Shown in pieces: positions 46,905 through 56,857 of a stretch of DNA of 64,000 bases. The number at the start of each line of letters is the position of its first letter. Within the stretch, counting starts at the first letter, position 1. The position numbers were made by a program, and so were the translations under genes. Origin of the DNA: Desulfitobacterium dichloroeliminans LMG P-21439 (GTDB taxonomy: Bacteria; Bacillota; Desulfitobacteriia; Desulfitobacteriales; Desulfitobacteriaceae). The DNA lies in contig NC_019903.1 of NCBI RefSeq assembly GCF_000243135.2, positions 100,001 through 164,000 of the forward strand. The letters run 5' to 3'. The notes under the pieces are model-generated. The model did not search any database. It saw only the letters and a program-made list of their open reading frames with translations, and was not told the origin of the DNA.

Positions 46905-47834
46905 ATGAACATAACTGTACTAGGAGCAGGGGCTACCGGAGGATACTTCGGGGCGAGATTAGCGGAAAGCGGAGCCAATGTTACCTTCTTAGTTCGACAA
47001 AACAGAGCGGCGCAACTCAAAGCAAAGGGTTTAGTCGTTAAGAGTGTCATAGGGGATATTAGCATTGCCGAACCGCAGACTGCGGTAAATAGTGAGGATA
47101 TACCGGCATGTGATCTGGTGATCGTGGGACTTAAAAATTACCACTTAGCTGCCAGTCTCCCACAGCTCAAGGTGTTAGTGGAGCGCGGCGCTAAACTATT
47201 GCCCTTCCTCAACGGGGTGGAGCATTATGAGATCCTGCAGAAGGAGTTCGGTCGCGAGAACGTTATAGGTGGTGTCTGCAAGATTATCGCCACTCTCGAT
47301 TCCGAAGGAACGGTGATTCATACGGGTAAACTTGCTCAGGTTATCTTCGGTGAATTAGAACCCTCGAGTAAAGAGTTTTGCCAGCAATTAGAACAAGTCC
47401 TAGCCAAGGCGAATTTCAAAACAATTTATAACGATAAAGTTTGGAATGAGATTTGGGCAAAATATGCCTTTATTAGCGTATTTTCAGGGGTAACGACGGC
47501 CGGCGATCTTACTACAGATCTGATTGATGCTCATGACGCATCACGAAACGTCTATCGTCGCGCTTTAGAGGAAATGAAAAGTTTAGCTACAGCGACCGGT
47601 GCTGTCTTAATAGAAGAGTTTGTCGATCAAAATGTGGTGGGTTTAAGTAAATATCAAAAGGGGTCGACCTCTTCTATGCATCAGGATAAGCGTAAAGGAT
47701 TGTTTTTGGAAGTCGAGAGCCTCCAAGGCGGTGCGATTCGTCTGGCTCATCGCCATAATCTCCAAGTCCCAACGATTGAGACCCTTTATGGTCTCATAAA
47801 ACCCTATGAACAGGGAAATGCTTTACAGAAATAG
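46905..47834 (+). CDS. panE: 2-dehydropantoate 2-reductase (ketopantoate reductase)
   Basis: 309 residues, full length. NADP-binding start ITVLGAGATGGYFGARLAES at 3-22, family block LLPFLNGVEHYE near 100, catalytic lysine region NDKVWNEIWAKYAFISVFSG near 176, and the C-terminal KGSTSSMHQDKRKG near 250. It makes pantoate for CoA. Other ApbA-family members reduce different keto acids. It is single, with aaaggacag before the ATG, and a terminator follows. It is the intact counterpart of the frameshifted gene at 3521. Confidence 0.88.
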   Translation: MNITVLGAGATGGYFGARLAESGANVTFLVRQNRAAQLKAKGLVVKSVIGDISIAEPQTAVNSEDIPACDLVIVGLKNYHLAASLPQLKVLVERGAKLLPFLNGVEHYEILQKEFGRENVIGGVCKIIATLDSEGTVIHTGKLAQVIFGELEPSSKEFCQQLEQVLAKANFKTIYNDKVWNEIWAKYAFISVFSGVTTAGDLTTDLIDAHDASRNVYRRALEEMKSLATATGAVLIEEFVDQNVVGLSKYQKGSTSSMHQDKRKGLFLEVESLQGGAIRLAHRHNLQVPTIETLYGLIKPYEQGNALQK

Positions 47835-47873
47835 AGTCAAATCGTTAAATTTGTGAGGTTCACCTTATGCTTT

Positions 47874-47915
47874 AACTGGATGAGTTCTTAGCAGGGAATC
47901 ATCCAGTTTTATTTT
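47874..47915 (+). terminator. Terminator after panE
   Basis: aactggatga (47874-47883) pairs with tcatccagtt (47899-47908) and is followed by ttatttt. Confidence 0.8.
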
Positions 47916-47987
47916 GCAACGAGTTTAGGTCGACTTTTTTCTCTAAATTTTGTATTATTATATTTTATAAATAAAGGGGGTGGTGTC

Positions 47988-49439
47988 ATGCATTCACCAC
48001 GGCAAAGCAAGGCTCCCATATATGAGGCGTTGCTAAAGTACAAGTCCATGCGGGTGGTGCCTTTTGATGTTCCCGGGCACAAGCAGGGGAAGGGGAACCC
48101 TGAATTAACGGAGTTTTTGGGAGAGAGATGCCTTTCCGTGGATGTTAACTCCATGAAACCACTAGACAACCTAGGACATCCTGTATCTGTGATCAAAGAA
48201 GCAGAAGAGTTGGCGGCAGAGGCCTTTGGGGCCCATCATGCTTTTTTTATGGTGAATGGAACCACTTCGGCTGTCCAGGCGATGGTTATGAGTGCCTGCA
48301 AGCAGGGCGAGAAGATTATTATGCCGCGGAATGTTCACCGCAGTGCGATTAATGCCTTAATTATCAGTGGAGCGATTCCGGTGTACGTGAATCCGGGGGT
48401 CAATCGAGAGCTCGGGATTCCATTGGGAATGTCTGTAGCAGATGTTGAAGCGGCTATTGCTGAAAACCCGGAGGCGAAGGCCATCCTAATCAATAATCCA
48501 ACCTATTATGGTATTTGTTCTGATCTGAAGAGGATCACTGAGCTTGCCCATGAACATGGTATGTTGGCCTTGGTGGATGAGGCACACGGTACCCATTTTT
48601 ATTTTGGAGAGGATATGCCCATCAGTGCCATGGCAGCAGGAGCAGATATGGCTGCTGTCAGTATGCATAAAACGGGAGGAAGCCTCACCCAAAGTTCTAT
48701 GTTATTAATCGGTGAGCGCTTGAATGTTGGACGAGTTCGACATATGATTAATCTAACGCAAACTACGAGCGCTTCCTATCTCCTCTTATCTTCCTTAGAT
48801 ATTTCCCGGCGCAACCTAGCCTTACATGGCAAGCGGATTTTTGATAAAGCTTTATATCTAGCCAATTATGGTCGGGATGAAGTGAATAAACTTGGCGGCT
48901 ATTATGCTTTCGGTAAAGAATTAAACAATGGAGACTCGGTCTATGATTTTGATTGTACTAAGCTTTCGATCCACACTCGGCAAATTGGGCTAGCGGGCAT
49001 CGAAGTTTATGATATTCTCCGGGATGATTATGATATCCAGATTGAGTTTGGGGATATCGGCAATATTCTCGCGATTATCTCGGTGGGGGATCGGGCCTTA
49101 GCTTTGGAACGCCTAGTTTCAGCTTTGTCGGAGATCAAGCGGCGCTATCAGCGGGATAAAGCGGGGATGTTTGAGCACGAATATATTAATCCTGTCGTGG
49201 TCATGGGTCCGCAACGCGCTTTTTATGCGGAGAACTATTCCGTTCCTATCAAGGAGAGCGAGGGCAAGATAAGTGGGGAATTTGTGATGGCTTATCCGCC
49301 GGGGATTCCGATTCTGGCACCGGGCGAAAGAATTACTAAGGATATTATCGAGTATATCGATTACTCTAAGATCAAAGGCTGTTTCCTAACAGGCACAGAG
49401 GATATGGCCGTTGAAAATATCAAAGTCGTGGAGGAATAG
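47988..49439 (+). CDS. speA: Arginine/lysine/ornithine decarboxylase, PLP-dependent
   Basis: 483 residues, the short Gram-positive form of the fold-type I decarboxylases. Seen are VPFDVPGHKQGKGNPEL near 24, FMVNGTTSAVQAMVMSACKQ near 85, the PLP-aspartate segment LALVDEAHGTHFYFGED near 195, and the PLP lysine in SMHKTGGSLTQSSM near 226. Arginine is the favoured substrate because spermidine synthase follows two bases later and agmatinase is elsewhere in the window. Lysine or ornithine cannot be excluded. Ribosome binding site aaagggggtgg. Confidence 0.87.
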   Translation: MHSPRQSKAPIYEALLKYKSMRVVPFDVPGHKQGKGNPELTEFLGERCLSVDVNSMKPLDNLGHPVSVIKEAEELAAEAFGAHHAFFMVNGTTSAVQAMVMSACKQGEKIIMPRNVHRSAINALIISGAIPVYVNPGVNRELGIPLGMSVADVEAAIAENPEAKAILINNPTYYGICSDLKRITELAHEHGMLALVDEAHGTHFYFGEDMPISAMAAGADMAAVSMHKTGGSLTQSSMLLIGERLNVGRVRHMINLTQTTSASYLLLSSLDISRRNLALHGKRIFDKALYLANYGRDEVNKLGGYYAFGKELNNGDSVYDFDCTKLSIHTRQIGLAGIEVYDILRDDYDIQIEFGDIGNILAIISVGDRALALERLVSALSEIKRRYQRDKAGMFEHEYINPVVVMGPQRAFYAENYSVPIKESEGKISGEFVMAYPPGIPILAPGERITKDIIEYIDYSKIKGCFLTGTEDMAVENIKVVEE

Positions 49440-49441
49440 CA

Positions 49442-50296
49442 ATGGAATTATGGTATACAGAAGAGCATACGGAAAATGTCCGCTTTTCGATTAAAGTAGA
49501 CCGGCAACTCTATTCGAACCAGAGCGAATTTCAACGGATTGATGTGTTTGAATCCAGAGAGTTTGGTACGTTTTTTACTCTGGATGGGTTGATGATGGTG
49601 ACAGAAAAGGACGAGTTTATCTATCATGATATGATTGTCCATGTGGCTATGGCTACGAACCCTAAGATTAAAAATGTCCTGGTCATAGGTGCCGGGGATG
49701 GAGGAACAGTCCGAGAGTTGACCCGGTATGATTCCATCGAGAATATCGACATGGTGGAGATAGATAAACTTGTAGTGGAAGTCTGCAAGGAGTATCTTCC
49801 CCAGACCGCCTGCAAGCTGGAGGATCCGCGAGTCAATCTGTTCTTTGAGGATGGGTTGAAGTTTGTACGGACTAAGGAGAATGCCTATGATCTCGTGATT
49901 GTCGATTCCACGGACCCCTTTGGACCGGGGGAGGGACTTTTCACTAAGGAATTCTATGGTAACTGCTATAAGGCCCTTAAGGACGATGGTATTCTCGTCA
50001 ACCAGCATGAAAGTCCTTACTATGAAGATTATGCTCAGAACATGGGTCGGGCCCATAAGCGGATTAAGGAATTCTTCCCGGTGTGCCGTGTGTATCAGGC
50101 TCATATTCCCACCTACCCCTCAGGGCACTGGCTTTTTGGCTTTGCTTCGAAAAAGTACGATCCTTTAGTGGATCTCAATGAACAAGCCTGGAACGACTTA
50201 GGCCTTAAGACCCAATACTATAATACGGAGATTCATAAGGGCTGTTTTGCTCTACCCACTTATGTCAAAGAACTCTTGGCGAGTGCAACGGACTAA
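49442..50296 (+). CDS. speE: Spermidine synthase
   Basis: 284 residues. It transfers an aminopropyl group from decarboxylated S-adenosylmethionine to putrescine. The N-terminal beta domain begins MELWYTEEHTENVRFSIKVD. The SAM motif VLVIGAGDGGTVRELTRYDS lies near 79-98. The catalytic aspartates are in VIVDSTDPFGPGEGLFTKEF near 152. It starts two bases after the speA stop with gtggagg inside the end of speA, so it is co-transcribed. Confidence 0.93.
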   Translation: MELWYTEEHTENVRFSIKVDRQLYSNQSEFQRIDVFESREFGTFFTLDGLMMVTEKDEFIYHDMIVHVAMATNPKIKNVLVIGAGDGGTVRELTRYDSIENIDMVEIDKLVVEVCKEYLPQTACKLEDPRVNLFFEDGLKFVRTKENAYDLVIVDSTDPFGPGEGLFTKEFYGNCYKALKDDGILVNQHESPYYEDYAQNMGRAHKRIKEFFPVCRVYQAHIPTYPSGHWLFGFASKKYDPLVDLNEQAWNDLGLKTQYYNTEIHKGCFALPTYVKELLASATD

Positions 50297-50517
50297 GGCT
50301 CAAGGTCCTTGTGGTCACTAGGGTGAAGCGAATTTTGTTTACCCTCTGCTCGTGGACCTAATATTGAGGTGCTAGAGTCGAGGGTATTTGCTTACTGAGC
50401 ATAGAGTGATGTAGAATAGTGGTTATAGACAAGTTGATACTTAATGCATAATTCCACAAGGGCTAACACATTTTCCATACATAATTCGTTCATTAAATAC
50501 TATGAAGAGGTGATGCT

Positions 50518-50925
50518 ATGTTAAAGTGGAAAGAGGAGTATTCGATTGGGGTAGCGGTGATTGATGAACAACATATGCGTTTGTTTGAAATCGGGAATCA
50601 AATCTATGACTTATTAGAAAACTACCTGCTACCGGATAAGTATGACAAGATCGTGACAATTATCCTAGAGCTTAAGGACTATACCATTTACCATTTTAAA
50701 ACTGAAGAAGACTATATGTTAAAAATTAAGTACCCTGGGTACTTCAAACAAAAAGTTGCTCATGACGACTTTATAAAAGAAATCGAATCCATTGATTTGG
50801 ACGCCATTGACCAAGACCAAGATGGACATACCCGCAAGCTTTTGAATTTTATCTTCGACTGGGTACTCGATCATATTCTGAAGAGTGATTTTGGAATTAA
50901 AGAATTTATTCGCATTACAAGATAA
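50518..50925 (+). CDS. Bacteriohemerythrin
   Basis: 135 residues, a four-helix di-iron O2-binding protein. The ligands are present as H in VIDEQHMRLFEIGNQIYDLL near 21, HFKTEEDYM near 60, YFKQKVAHDDF near 81, and the C-terminal DWVLDHILKSDFGIKEFI near 118. In anaerobes it is thought to carry or sense oxygen. ATG with aagaggtgatg upstream. Followed by a strong terminator. Confidence 0.92.
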   Translation: MLKWKEEYSIGVAVIDEQHMRLFEIGNQIYDLLENYLLPDKYDKIVTIILELKDYTIYHFKTEEDYMLKIKYPGYFKQKVAHDDFIKEIESIDLDAIDQDQDGHTRKLLNFIFDWVLDHILKSDFGIKEFIRITR

Positions 50926-50934
50926 GAACGTTAA

Positions 50935-50985
50935 GGCCTGTCTGCAAATCGGTACGAGCTTACCGATTGCAGACAGGCCCTTTTT
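50935..50985 (+). terminator. Terminator after bacteriohemerythrin gene
   Basis: Arms 50935-50954 and 50961-50979 form a 19-bp stem (ggcctgtctgca ... tgcagacaggcc) with one bulged A, followed by ctttttat. Confidence 0.9.
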
Positions 50986-51170
50986 ATACTGGCAGAGAGT
51001 ATAACTTCGATGGATACTTTCCTCCAGCATAATCCGATGAGGGAATAATGAGGTCACAACCTGGCAATAGTAGGGAATATATGGTTTTACGAAATAGCTA
51101 GAGTATTTCGTTTGAAGCCGAAATATGAGCAGACCTTGCTCATATACTCTACTATGGAGGGGATGCTAGG

Positions 51171-52052
51171 TTGGAACAACACTCCGTTCAGGTTGGGACT
51201 CAATATTATCGAGAAAGCATCTACGAGCGCCTTCGTCAGCTCCAAGAGGAAGAGAACTTGCCGGTTGTGCTTCACGAGTATCAGCAAGGGAAGCGCTGGT
51301 TAATTGATTGCGAGTTCCAAATAGAAGCTATAGAGGATATAGAGGATCGAGAAACCACCAAGAAAATTCATAGCTATTATCTAGCGAATGCCATCGCTGA
51401 AACAATCCTACTCCACTGGGAAAAGGATCATATACGCTGGTTGTTGAGAAGAAAGTTTAAAATGAAACGGGAAGAGGTTGTTCAGGTTTTTGAAAAGGCT
51501 CTCCATTACCTTAATGAAGAATCCCGGGAGTGGAAAGGCTATCGGATCCATCGTAAAGCGTCCTTGGTAAATCAAATCGTCAAATGTTTGGAATCACAGC
51601 CACTCTTCGATATGGAAGGTTTTTTGCGGTTCCGGGCTAAAGGTTATAAAGAAGAAATCAATAAAGCGGTCAGTTATGTGGTTAATGAGCATGTCATCGC
51701 CACCGAGTATGTGGAGTTTATCCAATTGCTCAAACACTTTGTCGATTCGCAGGAGTCTCGTGTTCATACCCTGCATGTAGGAATTACGAAGCAAGGGAAA
51801 TTCAACCTTTATAATGAAGATGGCAAAAAGATGACCAAGAAAACCATGGATGATCTGTTTTTCATGGATTCTTCGCAAGAATTGACCTATGAAGATATGC
51901 TCGTCAGTGCCTTAATCGCTGTGGCTCCGCGGGAGATTGTACTGCATATTCGTTATGAAGGGTATCAGGATACTTTGCAAACCATCTGCAAAGTCTTTGA
52001 AGGGCGTGTCAGCTATTGTCCCGGTGGCTGTCCTATCTGTGAGAAGATTTGA
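51171..52052 (+). CDS. ytxC: YtxC-like sporulation protein
   Basis: 293 residues. The sequence has the YtxC pattern: KIHSYYLANAIAETILLHWE near 64, then FLRFRAKGYKEEINKAVSYV near 145, and a cysteine-rich C-terminus YCPGGCPICEKI. YtxC-family proteins lie upstream of thrS in Bacillus and many Clostridia, as here. Function is not settled. TTG start with atggagggg upstream. It is followed directly by the T-box leader of thrS. Confidence 0.8.
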   Translation: MEQHSVQVGTQYYRESIYERLRQLQEEENLPVVLHEYQQGKRWLIDCEFQIEAIEDIEDRETTKKIHSYYLANAIAETILLHWEKDHIRWLLRRKFKMKREEVVQVFEKALHYLNEESREWKGYRIHRKASLVNQIVKCLESQPLFDMEGFLRFRAKGYKEEINKAVSYVVNEHVIATEYVEFIQLLKHFVDSQESRVHTLHVGITKQGKFNLYNEDGKKMTKKTMDDLFFMDSSQELTYEDMLVSALIAVAPREIVLHIRYEGYQDTLQTICKVFEGRVSYCPGGCPICEKI

Positions 52053-52087
52053 CAAAGCTTTTACGGGCAGATATAATTATTAAAAAT

Positions 52088-52352
52088 GATGATGGGGAAA
52101 GTATCTTGCTTTACTTGATGCAAGAGAGGGGATGCCGTGGCTGAAAGCATCTCTCATGAAGAAGCAGAGGAAAACCACCCCAGAGTGCTGAGTTGAATCT
52201 GAGTAGGCTCGGACGTCTGCCCGCGTTAAGGGAGCAAAGAGAAAGTATCAGGCCGTGAATGTCACTTTGGGGATTCGCTGGTTTTGAGGCTTTAACTTGG
52301 GTGGAACCACGGGAATAATGCTCTCGTCCCATATGGGATGAGGGTTTTTTGT
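52088..52352 (+). promoter_or_regulatory. T-box riboswitch (threonine) upstream of thrS
   Basis: The antiterminator T-box sequence is ttgggtggaaccacggg (52297-52313). The terminator is ctctcgtccc / gggatgaggg followed by tttttt (52321-52350). Stem I appears to close gggg (52094-52097) with cccc (52178-52181). The codon just before the closing strand, in the specifier-loop position, is ACC (52174-52176), a threonine codon. Uncharged tRNA-Thr would relieve termination and raise thrS expression. Confidence 0.9.
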
Positions 52353-52446
52353 ATTAATTCCAAGAGGGTAGGACGGTGGGATAGATACTTTACTGAAGAA
52401 TCTTAAAATGGATAGGTTAGAAAGTTGAAAAAAGGAGTTAATGAAG

Positions 52447-54363
52447 ATGGTAAAGATTACTTTAAAAGATGGCTTGATTCGCGAGATCGAAGCCGGAAAG
52501 AGTCTCATGGAATTAGCGGCCTCTATCTCCAGAGGATTAGCGAAGGCTGCTGTAGCAGGTAAAGTGGACGGTGTGCTAAAGGATTTATCCTTCCCCTTGC
52601 ACCAGGATGCTGGGGTGGAGATTATTACTGCTGATAGTGAAGAAGGCCTCGAGGTTCTGCGCCACTCGACCTCTCATATCATGGCTCAAGCCGTGCAGAA
52701 CCTTTTCCCCGATACGATATTTGGTATTGGGCCAGCTATTGCGAACGGGTTTTACTATGATTTAGATTCTGAGCATGTATTTACCCCGGATGACTTGGAG
52801 AAGATCGAAGCCGAAATGCGTCGTTTAATCAAGGAAAACAATGCCTACGCGCGCAAGGAAGTTTCGCGTAGCGAGGCTCTTGATTACTTCGGTGCCAAAG
52901 GAGAAAAATATAAAGTCGAACTAATCGAAGGTCTTCCGGAGGATGCAGTTATTTCTCTGTATACTCAAGGTAGCTTTACAGATCTCTGTGCCGGTCCTCA
53001 TATCCCAGGCACAGGGGCGGTGAAGGCTTTCAAACTCATGAATTTAGCGGGTGCTTATTGGCGGGGCAGTGAGAAAAACAAAATGCTGCAACGGATTTAT
53101 GGAACGGTCTGGGCTAAAAAAGAGGATCTAGATGATTACCTCTACAAGCTTGAAGAAGCAAAACGCCGTGATCACCGCAAGCTGGGTGTGGAGTTGGATC
53201 TATTCAGTCTGCACGACGAAGGACCGGGTTTCCCCTTCTTCCATCCTAAGGGGATGGTTCTGCGCAATCAATTGGAAGATTTCTGGCGTCAAGAGCATCG
53301 GCGTCGGGGCTATCAGGAGATTAAGACTCCCATTATCCTCAGCCGCAATCTATGGGAAAATTCGGGACACTGGGATCACTATAAAGACAATATGTATACC
53401 ACTAAAATCGATGAGGAAGACTATGCTGTCAAGCCCATGAACTGCCCCGGTGGGATGATCATGTATAAGCAAAGACTCCGAAGCTATCGGGATCTCCCCA
53501 TAAGAATGGGCGAGCTGGGTTTAGTTCATCGTCATGAGCTATCAGGTGCTTTAAATGGACTCTTGCGGGTGCGCAACTTCACCCAAGATGATGCCCATAT
53601 CTTTATGCTTTCTTCCCAGATTAAGGAAGAGATTATTGGCGTCATTGATCTCGTGGATCATTTCTATAAGGTTTTTGGTTTCGAGTACCATGTGGAGCTC
53701 TCCACTCGCCCTGAAGACTCCATGGGAGCGGATGAGACTTGGGAAATGGCCACCAACGCGCTGCAGGAAGCGCTGGATGCTAAGAAGATTAATTATAAAA
53801 TAAACCCAGGAGACGGAGCTTTCTACGGACCAAAAATCGACTTCCATCTCCGGGATAGCTTAGGCCGGACCTGGCAGTGTGGAACGATTCAGTTGGACTT
53901 CCAAATGCCGGAGAAATTTGATCTCACCTACGTCGGCGAAGACGGACAAAAGCATCGTCCGGTCATGATTCACCGGGTAGTTTATGGAAGTATTGAACGC
54001 TTTATTGCTCTACTCACCGAGCACCATGCAGGGGCCTTCCCCACCTGGCTGGCTCCAGTCCAAGTCCGTATCCTGCCCATTAGCGATCGTCATGAGGAAT
54101 ACGCCCAAGACATGCTCCGTCGCTTAAATGATCTCGACATTCGTGCTGAAGTGGATGATCGTCGTGAGAAAATCAGTTACAAGATTCGCGAAGCCCAAAC
54201 CCATAAAGTCCCCTTTGCTCTTGTCGTCGGTGACCAGGAAGCCGAAACGGACACTGTGGCCGTCCGCCGTTATGGTCAATCGAACGCTGGAGAAAAGCTC
54301 TCTATGGCAGAATTTATAGCTATGGTTCAAGAGGAAATAAAGAATAAGACTAAATTGGGGTAA
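52447..54363 (+). CDS. thrS: Threonyl-tRNA synthetase
   Basis: 638 residues with the standard domain order. TGS domain 1-60 (VKITLKDGLIREIEAGKSLM). Editing domain about 65-235, with zinc-like HSTSHIMAQAVQNLFPD and SFTDLCAGPHIPGTG. Class II catalytic core about 240-530: motif 2 GLVHRHELSGALNGLLRVRN, CPGGMIMYK and H-H zinc ligands. Anticodon-binding domain from about 535 (VRILPISDRHEEYAQDMLRR). The start at 52447 has aaaggag nine bases upstream; ATG 52441 is too close. Controlled by the T-box just upstream. Confidence 0.95.
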   Translation: MVKITLKDGLIREIEAGKSLMELAASISRGLAKAAVAGKVDGVLKDLSFPLHQDAGVEIITADSEEGLEVLRHSTSHIMAQAVQNLFPDTIFGIGPAIANGFYYDLDSEHVFTPDDLEKIEAEMRRLIKENNAYARKEVSRSEALDYFGAKGEKYKVELIEGLPEDAVISLYTQGSFTDLCAGPHIPGTGAVKAFKLMNLAGAYWRGSEKNKMLQRIYGTVWAKKEDLDDYLYKLEEAKRRDHRKLGVELDLFSLHDEGPGFPFFHPKGMVLRNQLEDFWRQEHRRRGYQEIKTPIILSRNLWENSGHWDHYKDNMYTTKIDEEDYAVKPMNCPGGMIMYKQRLRSYRDLPIRMGELGLVHRHELSGALNGLLRVRNFTQDDAHIFMLSSQIKEEIIGVIDLVDHFYKVFGFEYHVELSTRPEDSMGADETWEMATNALQEALDAKKINYKINPGDGAFYGPKIDFHLRDSLGRTWQCGTIQLDFQMPEKFDLTYVGEDGQKHRPVMIHRVVYGSIERFIALLTEHHAGAFPTWLAPVQVRILPISDRHEEYAQDMLRRLNDLDIRAEVDDRREKISYKIREAQTHKVPFALVVGDQEAETDTVAVRRYGQSNAGEKLSMAEFIAMVQEEIKNKTKLG

Positions 54364-54381
54364 ATAATTTTTCGATAAGTG

Positions 54382-54443
54382 AGGACTCAGCCAGGGTTGC
54401 AATGGCTGAGTCCTTTAGATTAATTTCTTTTAAATTAATCTAA
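54382..54443 (+). terminator. Terminator region after thrS, two hairpins
   Basis: aggactcagcca / tggctgagtcct (54382-54414) is followed at once by a second perfect stem ttagattaattt / aaattaatctaa (54415-54443). Confidence 0.75.
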
Positions 54444-54583
54444 GGAAATGAATATTTCGACAAATACTTCATTTATTTCATTTACGAAAAGGAAAGGTGG
54501 AGGTATACTTGTACTAGTTAATTAATTCACAGGGAATCCTTGGAGGGAATGCTGCTAATAATTTGCTGAGGGGGATTGAAGAG

Positions 54584-56596
54584 ATGTTCAAAAAGATGAA
54601 AATTGCATCTAAATCTATGTTAGGGGTTGGAATTTGTACAATTGGAGCACTGCTTGTTTTTTCCCTAATCGTTAATTTCTATGTGACCAAAATCATTGAC
54701 TCATCCGAGCAAAATTACAATCAACTGCTTAGAGCGGCTGTCGATTCCCAGATGGAGGCCCAACTGGACAGCTCGAGGATGTCCGTCCAAACCATAGCTA
54801 ACAACAGCAGGATACAGGAGCTGTTTGCCCAGCGTGACCGTGAGCAGCTGACGGTGGAACTGCAAGGGGTCTTTGAGGCATTAAAAGGAGAAGTATCGCA
54901 AATTCAGTTTCATCTCCCAGACTCTACGGCCTTTTTGAGATTGCATATGCCTGAGAAATTCGGAGATAGTTTAAAAGAATTTCGCTTTACCGTCAATGAA
55001 GCCAATGCAAAACTCCAGGTTGTAGAGGGGTTAGAAGAAGGGGTTGGCGGTTACGGTTTTCGTGTGGTTGCCCCGATGTACTTCAATGGGGTACATACCG
55101 GGTCTGTTGAATATGGAAGTGCTTTTGGAGATGCTTTTCTGACTAGCCTTAAGGATCGATTTGCTGGTGAATATTTTATCTATACCCTATCAGAAGCAGC
55201 CCTTGCTCAGAACGAAAAAGGAGAAGCGGAGCAAGGCTACCTTGCAGCTACTCTGGAGACGGATGAGTGGAAGATGGAAGCGCCCTATATTGAACAAATA
55301 AGCTCAGGAGAAATGATCAACTTGATTTCCGAGGATAAGACTAAGGGTGTCTTATTGATGCCTGTTAAGGATTATTCGGGGCAAGTTAAAGGTTACATAA
55401 AAGCAGTAGTTGATCGGAGTGTTATCTTAGGCTATAGTGATCAGTTCCATAGGGTTATCGTTGTACTTTCAGTTATAATCGCGATCATTTTGTCACTCTT
55501 TATTTTTATATTCCTGCGCCGAACGGTTCTTAAACCCATTCAGAGTCTGAATGCTACGATTAAAAAGGTTGAGGGCGGTGATTTCACGGTAATCTGCAAG
55601 AATGCCAGTGAAGATGAGCTTGGACAACTTTCTGACTCCTTAAATAAAATGGTGGCGGCTTTCCGGACGATCTTAACGGATTTAAAAGATACCGCCAATG
55701 ATTTATTCTTATCGTCCCAAGAACTAGCAGAAACTTCTCGTCAAAATACTCAAGCCTCTGAGGAAGTGGCGAAGGCAATTGAAGAGATTGCTGTTGGAGC
55801 AATGGAACAAACCGAAAAAATAGAGAGTGGCTCTCATAATGCTACAATCTTGGGAGGAAAAATCGACGAAAATATCCAATTGATGGAGCAGCTAAGTCAT
55901 TCGGCGGTTGAAGTGGTAGGTAACATTCAAAGTGGAATGGATGTAGTCAGAGCCTTGGATGCAATCTATCATGAAACTGACCTAGCTATGAAAGAGGTTG
56001 AAAAGGGAATTCTGCATACCGCTCAAAGCACTGCGAAGATTGGAGAATCGAGCAAAATAATTGCTTCCATCTCAGGGCAAACTAACCTATTGGCACTCAA
56101 TGCAGCGATTGAGGCTGCTCGCGCAGGTGAAGCAGGAAGAGGATTTGCTGTGGTTGCCGATGAAATACGCAAATTGGCCGAGGAATCAAATTCTTCAACG
56201 AAAACCATCGACGACTTGATTGAGGAGCTAAGTGAGAGCTCAGATAAGACGGTGGAGACCATCGAAAATAGTATCGGCAAGCTCCAAGATCTCCAGAAGG
56301 CTGTGGAGAAGATTCGGATGGCCTATCAGGAGATTCAGGAAGAGACCGAGGACAATCAAAGAAATACTCAAAACCTGAATCTATCAATGAATGAAATGGA
56401 CAAGATGAAGGGAGCTATTCTCCTGGCCTTGCAGACCCTGTCTACTATCGCCGAAAATAATTCAGCTTCAACTCAGGAAGTATCGGCTTCAGTAGAAGAA
56501 CAGACAGCCTCCATGTCCGAAATAGCTCGCGCAAGCGATAATTTAAAGGAGCGGGCAGAAAAGCTGGGAAGCCTAGTCAATAAATTTAAAGTTTAA
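54584..56596 (+). CDS. Methyl-accepting chemotaxis protein
   Basis: About 670 residues. A membrane segment near 12-34 leads to an extracytoplasmic Cache-type sensor (about 40-290; [20 protein letters not shown]). A second membrane segment lies near 296-318. HAMP follows at about 320-372, and a long signalling coiled coil contains the conserved hairpin tip [20 protein letters not shown] with [20 protein letters not shown]. It signals to CheA/CheW; the ligand is unknown. Start at 54584 after gagggggattgaagag; an upstream TTG at 54563 is less likely. Ends in a hairpin terminator. Confidence 0.9.
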   Translation: MFKKMKIASKSMLGVGICTIGALLVFSLIVNFYVTKIIDSSEQNYNQLLRAAVDSQMEAQLDSSRMSVQTIANNSRIQELFAQRDREQLTVELQGVFEALKGEVSQIQFHLPDSTAFLRLHMPEKFGDSLKEFRFTVNEANAKLQVVEGLEEGVGGYGFRVVAPMYFNGVHTGSVEYGSAFGDAFLTSLKDRFAGEYFIYTLSEAALAQNEKGEAEQGYLAATLETDEWKMEAPYIEQISSGEMINLISEDKTKGVLLMPVKDYSGQVKGYIKAVVDRSVILGYSDQFHRVIVVLSVIIAIILSLFIFIFLRRTVLKPIQSLNATIKKVEGGDFTVICKNASEDELGQLSDSLNKMVAAFRTILTDLKDTANDLFLSSQELAETSRQNTQASEEVAKAIEEIAVGAMEQTEKIESGSHNATILGGKIDENIQLMEQLSHSAVEVVGNIQSGMDVVRALDAIYHETDLAMKEVEKGILHTAQSTAKIGESSKIIASISGQTNLLALNAAIEAARAGEAGRGFAVVADEIRKLAEESNSSTKTIDDLIEELSESSDKTVETIENSIGKLQDLQKAVEKIRMAYQEIQEETEDNQRNTQNLNLSMNEMDKMKGAILLALQTLSTIAENNSASTQEVSASVEEQTASMSEIARASDNLKERAEKLGSLVNKFKV

Positions 56597-56639
56597 TTTT
56601 AGTTAAGCCTTAGTTTTACACTAGAAGTAATTAAAAAAA

Positions 56640-56678
56640 TCCCGCTAGTTCTGTGTTGTCAAGGGCTAGCGGGTTTTG
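56640..56678 (+). terminator. Terminator after chemotaxis receptor gene
   Basis: cccgctag (56641-56648) pairs with ctagcggg (56666-56673), followed by ttttgcttttt. Confidence 0.85.
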
Positions 56679-56752
56679 CTTTTTATCATTTAGTTGTAGT
56701 GGATTGGCGCTTATTTTAGGTTATAATCCACCTTAGATGCCTTTGTTTTTCT

Positions 56753-56812
56753 GTGGCCGAGTTTATTGCTATGATTCAAGAAGAGATCACAGGCAAGAGA
56801 CAATTGGTGTAA
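56753..56812 (+). pseudogene. Relic of the 3' end of a second thrS
   Basis: Twenty codons ending in TAA read VAEFIAMIQEEITGKRQLV. The last 19 residues of the intact ThrS are MAEFIAMVQEEIKNKTKLG, identical at most positions and followed by the same stop codon. No upstream homology remains and there is no start signal. It lies 2.4 kb past thrS, with the chemotaxis receptor between them. Confidence 0.65.
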
Positions 56813-56857
56813 TAAGGTTACGCTTCGTGAGGCCTGAGCTAGAGCTCTGGTGAATCA

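Noticed and set aside
49448-50104. 218-codon leftward frame inside speE
   Set aside because: Antisense shadow of spermidine synthase, whose motifs are complete in the other frame.
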